This document shows positions 5,906 through 6,078 of a stretch of DNA of 6,078 bases, piece by piece. The position numbers were made by a program, and so were the translations under genes. The number at the start of each line of letters is the position of its first letter. The stretch's first letter is position 1. The stretch lies in NCBI GenBank assembly GCA_900555125.1, contig USKH01000079.1:1-6078 (forward strand). The letters run 5' to 3'. The notes under the pieces are model-generated. The model searched no databases, had not been told where the DNA came from, and saw only the letters and a program-made list of their open reading frames with translations. The DNA is from an uncultured Clostridium sp. GTDB taxonomy: Bacteria; Bacillota; Clostridia; Christensenellales; Pumilibacteraceae.

Positions 5906-6078
5906 ATGAACTATATTCAGGACGTATTGACCGAACTTAAAATCAAAAATCCGGGGCAGGATGAGTTTATTCAGGCAGCGACCGAAGTGCTGACATCTCT
6001 TGCGCCCGTCATAGACGCACACCCCGAATTTCGCAAAGCCGCTATTCTCGAGCGCATCACCGAACCCGACAGGCAGAT
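5906..6078 (+). CDS. gdhA: Glutamate dehydrogenase, N-terminal part (cut by window edge)
   Basis: The first 57 codons match the N-terminus of hexameric bacterial glutamate dehydrogenase, which interconverts glutamate with 2-oxoglutarate and ammonia using NAD(P)H. The segment NPGQDEFIQAATEVLTSLAP and the later AILERITEPDRQ correspond to the E. coli GdhA stretches around DPNQTEFAQAVREV and SLLERLVEPERV, as I recall them. The catalytic core and the cofactor-binding domain lie beyond the window, so the NADP or NAD preference cannot be judged. GGAGGG four bases upstream of ATG fixes the start. It has its own consensus promoter and is separated from the thioredoxin gene by a terminator. Confidence 0.9.
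   Translation, partial: MNYIQDVLTELKIKNPGQDEFIQAATEVLTSLAPVIDAHPEFRKAAILERITEPDRQ

Overview
The window reads as a chromosomal segment of a Gram-positive, Clostridia-like bacterium (Bacillota). The basis is strong AGGAGG-type ribosome binding sites, near-consensus housekeeping promoters with 17-18 bp spacers, short T-tailed hairpin terminators, a lipoprotein signal, an ECF-type vitamin transporter component, and intermediate G+C with AT-rich gaps. An uncultured gut or anaerobic lineage is plausible but is inference only.

Left arm (minus strand, transcribed leftwards). A lipoprotein gene of unknown function (2659-3348) ends at a hairpin terminator (2587-2620). A UvrA-family gene follows with its own promoter, starting at 2506 and running towards the left edge. 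It has two ATPase modules and two CxxC-CxxC zinc modules but lacks the UvrB-binding domain, so it is a UvrA2-type paralog. It carries two defects. A +1 frameshift lies in a GGGG-AAAA homopolymer (plus-strand 2095-2102). Near 133-150 the UvrA sequence stops at its last conserved strand and continues in frame into the C-terminal domain of RapZ, an unrelated RNase adaptor/nucleotide-sugar regulator. That junction is either a gene fusion or an assembly chimera.

Middle. A 258-bp divergent intergenic region (3349-3606) holds a dyad near the lipoprotein gene and an exact 38-bp tandem duplication that ends in the -35 box of a strong rightward promoter.

Right arm (plus strand). Four genes look separately transcribed: an ECF transporter S component (3607-4218), galE (4340-5359, GTG start), a thioredoxin with a CVPC active site (5451-5765, followed by a clear terminator), and the start of an NAD(P)-glutamate dehydrogenase, gdhA (5906 to the edge). 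The ECF, galE and gdhA genes have well-formed promoters; the thioredoxin promoter is weaker. The genes are housekeeping or metabolic (vitamin uptake, UDP-sugar interconversion, redox, ammonia assimilation) and do not form an obvious single pathway.

No CRISPR array, tRNA, rRNA, insertion sequence or phage gene was seen. The points most worth a second look are the UvrA/RapZ junction, the 38-bp tandem promoter duplication, and the three-arm TTTACCG element between the ECF gene and galE.
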